From positions 3,190 through 13,368 of the forward strand of contig PFGS01000272.1 of the NCBI GenBank assembly GCA_002783525.1: a stretch of DNA of 10,179 nt, given 5' to 3'. Position numbers and translations under genes: made by a program. The notes under the pieces were generated by a model, which was not told the origin of the DNA, did not search any database, and worked only from the letters and a program-made list of their open reading frames with translations. Origin of the DNA: Ignavibacteriales bacterium CG12_big_fil_rev_8_21_14_0_65_30_8. GTDB taxonomy: Bacteria > Bacteroidota > Ignavibacteria > Ignavibacteriales > Ignavibacteriaceae. Within the stretch, counting starts at the first letter, position 1. Every line of letters starts with the position of its first letter. Positions 8,801 through 10,179 of the stretch are shown in pieces.

Positions 8801-8885
8801 TTTGTTTTCAGATTATAAAGAACAATATAATAGATTATTAACAGGTTGGTATAAAGCACAAAATAAACTGCCGCCAAAAATGTGA
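5826..8885 (+). CDS. Exported Asp-box (BNR/VPS10 sortilin-like) beta-propeller protein
   Basis: From ATG 5826 the product has 1019 residues. Residues 1-29 form a signal peptide (hydrophobic core INTIIIIIVLYVFASLSA), probably cut before Gln30, so the protein acts in the periplasm, at the outer membrane or outside. The mature part opens with LRWRQVGPYRGGW, typical of the large family annotated as VPS10-domain or BNR-repeat glycosyl hydrolase. Eleven Asp-box motifs (S/T-x-D-x-G-x-T-W type) start near residues 78, 132, 183, 245, 297, 341, 384, 529, 593, 646 and 690, which indicates one or two beta-propellers. Residues about 785-910 look like a beta-sandwich domain (IDYWLKDEIKSPIKLSIYD, then HRFIWDLRY and LPGKYKVVL). 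Residues 915-1010 are mostly helical and charged. No type IX secretion C-terminal domain or lipoprotein cysteine is visible. The enzymatic role is unproven: Asp-boxes are structural, and I see no recognisable glycosidase active site. It is probably transcribed alone after the groEL terminator. Confidence 0.87.
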   Translation: MKVKNYSILSIINTIIIIIVLYVFASLSAQTIPANAYSDLRWRQVGPYRGGWGTVAEGIPDNPNTYYFGGAGGGVWKTIDAGRTWQPLMQQKGSAAIGALAIAPSNQKVIYAGTGQVTYRYDNLAGDGVYKTIDGGITWKNIGLKDSRHIGAIIVNPNDENNVLVAALGHVFGPNKERGLFLSKDGGKNWKHVLFVNENTGAIDLASDPSNPSTIYAAFWKLRMHPWLDYYLPQRSADGSGIYKSIDGGETWTKLENESLPSGKLGRIGLAVAQGNKGKIIYATIDAENDKQGLYRSNDGGINWTHVNNDGVLSANYFSKLTVDPQNSEIVYFTGQSIRKSIDGGKTYTIFKGSPGGDDYHHIWINPKDSKYMITGSDQGTVVTVNGGKSWSSWYNQPTGQFYHIAADDQFPYRIYSGQQDNGTVSILSRGPYGVIEERDWHPVGGDERDYQVPKPGNPNIVFGTGLGGHITRFNNLTRQSAEISPWPVSSYGALQTTVKYRYTWITPLAFSPIGKHTMYFGAQVLFKSDNDGDHWEIISPDLSGKKKDAKDCNQELQKARDCGYGVIYTIAPSPIKEDMIWIGTDDGLIQLTKDGGKTWNNITPPQIPLWGRVDAISPSMFSENTAYVGVNTHRLDQLNPIILKTKDAGKTWKTIINGLPDNEYINSVRCDPVKDGLLFASTNRSVYVSFNDGENWQPLTLNLPTTQVRDILIHKRDLIAGTQGRGIWILDDISHLRQIDSDVLSKDVHLFSPSDTYRLRGNENRDTPPPPETPLGENPPKGAIIDYWLKDEIKSPIKLSIYDANNNLVRSFSNDDKPEKLNPYRYFDERWVGEHKDLYSSSGMHRFIWDLRYKRPRSLRYSFTIAAVWDQGTPVLPEGPIVLPGKYKVVLSANDKDYIQYINIKLDPRISVPMKDLEEQLQLSSKIQQVMETIVSNVEEIDNYLKDQKAEKKISEIKKLKNDMSRVANVLAGLMSKVQSADNAPSQGQKDLFSDYKEQYNRLLTGWYKAQNKLPPKM

Positions 8886-8899
8886 TATTTAATGGTAAG

Positions 8900-10179
8900 T
8901 TAAGAAATTTGAACTAATGACAGATTTTCTATTTCTAATTTTATATGATGAAGATAGGATTTACATATTTCAAGATCTTTAATAATATTTGCTTTGGTGT
9001 CTTCAAATTTATCTTTTAATTGACTGAATAAATCATCATAATAGTTTATTCCTTCTTTAAGATTATCGGCAAAATTTAGCAAATATTTTTCGTGTTTATC
9101 ATTCATATTTTCTTTGAATTCATCTAATTTATTTTTCAGAAATTCTAAATAAATTTTTAATTCTTTTATGAACATATTTGGACGGTCTGTTCTTGTTATA
9201 ACATTCAATCTTCCATAAATATGATCAGTAATTTCTTTTAAGCTCATTATTTTAGAAAAATACGCCATATTAGGTCCCGGACAAATTGAAACACCGCTTC
9301 CCTCAACCTTTGTTTCTAAATTGTTTGTTAATAGTGAAGATGTTCCTAATCCAACACAAATACAAGATTTATCAACAATTTTTTCATATTGTTCTTGATA
9401 TTCAGTAGTAGATAAATTTTTATCTTCTAATTCTTTTAATTTTAGATTCTGGTATTGGCGTGAAGCAGAACAAATAGATCTTTCAGTAAATTCTTTATTC
9501 GATACCAAATATTTTTTGGGGCATGAACTACCCGGTCTTCCTTTAGCAATATTTTCTAATCTTTCATCATCTTTAGTATTCCCTTTAAGAGTGTTGAACG
9601 GAACACCTAAAGGAGAGATACTGCTTAAATACAAATCCTCTTCTTTTGCTTTTGTTAATTTATTTCTTGTATTATCATCTACATTTGTTACTTCGGGAAC
9701 TAAAAGAAACGGTGTCCCCCAACCAACAGAATCAACCTTATAATGGTCTAATAAAAATTGATGTTCTTCAGCAGTACCAACACCACCTTGTGCAGTAATT
9801 TTTATAGGTAATTCATTTGGAGGAATTGAACGGTTTTTTTCTGAAAGAGAATTTACAAGTACTGAATGTAAAGTTTGATTTAATTCCTTTCTTCTATCTC
9901 TAAATTCTGCTAATATCGGACCCATTAAATAACCATCTGTAGCAAAAGCATGACCTCCGCAATTTAATCCTGATTCAATTCTATACTCAGAAACCCATAA
10001 ACCTTTTTTAGCTAAAAAATTTCCTTGTATTTGTGCAGATCTGTAGTCGCTTACTTTTAAAATAATTTTCTTTTTAATAAATCCGTTTTCATCCGGATAG
10101 AAATCTTCAAATTGTGTAATGTAACTGTAAAGCTTTGGATTAATACCGGCAGAAAAAACAATTGATGAAACTAGATCAC
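8900..10179 (-). CDS. Nitronate monooxygenase/PfaD-like TIM-barrel protein with Cys-rich C-terminal region (5' end missing)
   Basis: The frame is open from the right edge (first full codon ends at base 10177) to TAA at 8902-8900, giving 425 visible residues; the true start lies outside the window. The internal ATG at 9925 is not the start, because conserved-looking sequence continues upstream of it. Residues 69-76 (SGLNCGGH) resemble the A-G-G-H motif of nitronate monooxygenases. IKITAQGGVGTAEEH (125-139) followed by VDSVGWGTPFLLVPE resembles their FMN phosphate-binding end. So an FMN-dependent TIM barrel is inferred. After it comes a region I do not recognise, with cysteines in SSCPKKY (219), SICSAS (236), SCICVG (272 and 274) and SICPGP (299), which could bind a metal or iron-sulfur cluster. 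The last 90 residues are charged and helical, likely coiled coil. There is no signal peptide in view. It ends 14 bases from the convergent Asp-box gene. The substrate is unknown. Confidence 0.6.
   Translation of the reverse strand, partial: DLVSSIVFSAGINPKLYSYITQFEDFYPDENGFIKKKIILKVSDYRSAQIQGNFLAKKGLWVSEYRIESGLNCGGHAFATDGYLMGPILAEFRDRRKELNQTLHSVLVNSLSEKNRSIPPNELPIKITAQGGVGTAEEHQFLLDHYKVDSVGWGTPFLLVPEVTNVDDNTRNKLTKAKEEDLYLSSISPLGVPFNTLKGNTKDDERLENIAKGRPGSSCPKKYLVSNKEFTERSICSASRQYQNLKLKELEDKNLSTTEYQEQYEKIVDKSCICVGLGTSSLLTNNLETKVEGSGVSICPGPNMAYFSKIMSLKEITDHIYGRLNVITRTDRPNMFIKELKIYLEFLKNKLDEFKENMNDKHEKYLLNFADNLKEGINYYDDLFSQLKDKFEDTKANIIKDLEICKSYLHHIKLEIENLSLVQIS

Noticed and set aside
9516..9743. 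75-codon plus-strand open frame opposite the TIM-barrel gene
   Set aside because: It is antisense to the conserved-looking barrel region and has no ribosome binding site or recognisable product.

Overview
The window is AT-rich, densely coding bacterial DNA. Three things suggest a member of the Bacteroidota/Chlorobiota/Ignavibacteriota group, most plausibly an Ignavibacteria-like lineage: low GC, a CIRCE-controlled groESL operon with good Shine-Dalgarno sites (unlike typical Bacteroidia, which use them little), and a large exported Asp-box protein of a kind common in this group. The placement is an inference from style, not from a database match.

Left part (1-3419): the 3' end of a polysaccharide or surface-glycan cluster on the plus strand. 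It holds the last 36 codons of a membrane protein, then a 757-residue protein that fuses a GT2-type and a GT4-type glycosyltransferase, then a 350-residue GT2 glycosyltransferase with a C-terminal hydrophobic segment. All three overlap end to start (7 and 14 bases), so they are probably one translationally coupled operon that builds a cell-surface glycan.

Middle (3420-5733): about 285 bases without a gene lead into the heat-shock operon groES-groEL. A sigma70-like promoter overlaps a perfect CIRCE operator (TTAGCACTC-N9-GAGTGCTAA), so HrcA repression is expected. Both genes have clear ribosome binding sites, and the operon ends in a strong intrinsic terminator.

Right part (5734-10179): an independently transcribed gene for a 1019-residue exported protein with eleven Asp-box (BNR/sortilin-type) motifs, which is predicted to form beta-propellers. 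It runs convergently, with only 14 bases between stop codons, into a minus-strand gene that is cut by the window edge. The 425 visible residues of that gene look like a nitronate-monooxygenase/PfaD-like FMN TIM barrel followed by an unfamiliar cysteine-rich region and a coiled-coil tail. It is the least explained gene here and the best candidate for something undescribed. No tRNA, rRNA, CRISPR array, insertion sequence or integrase was seen.
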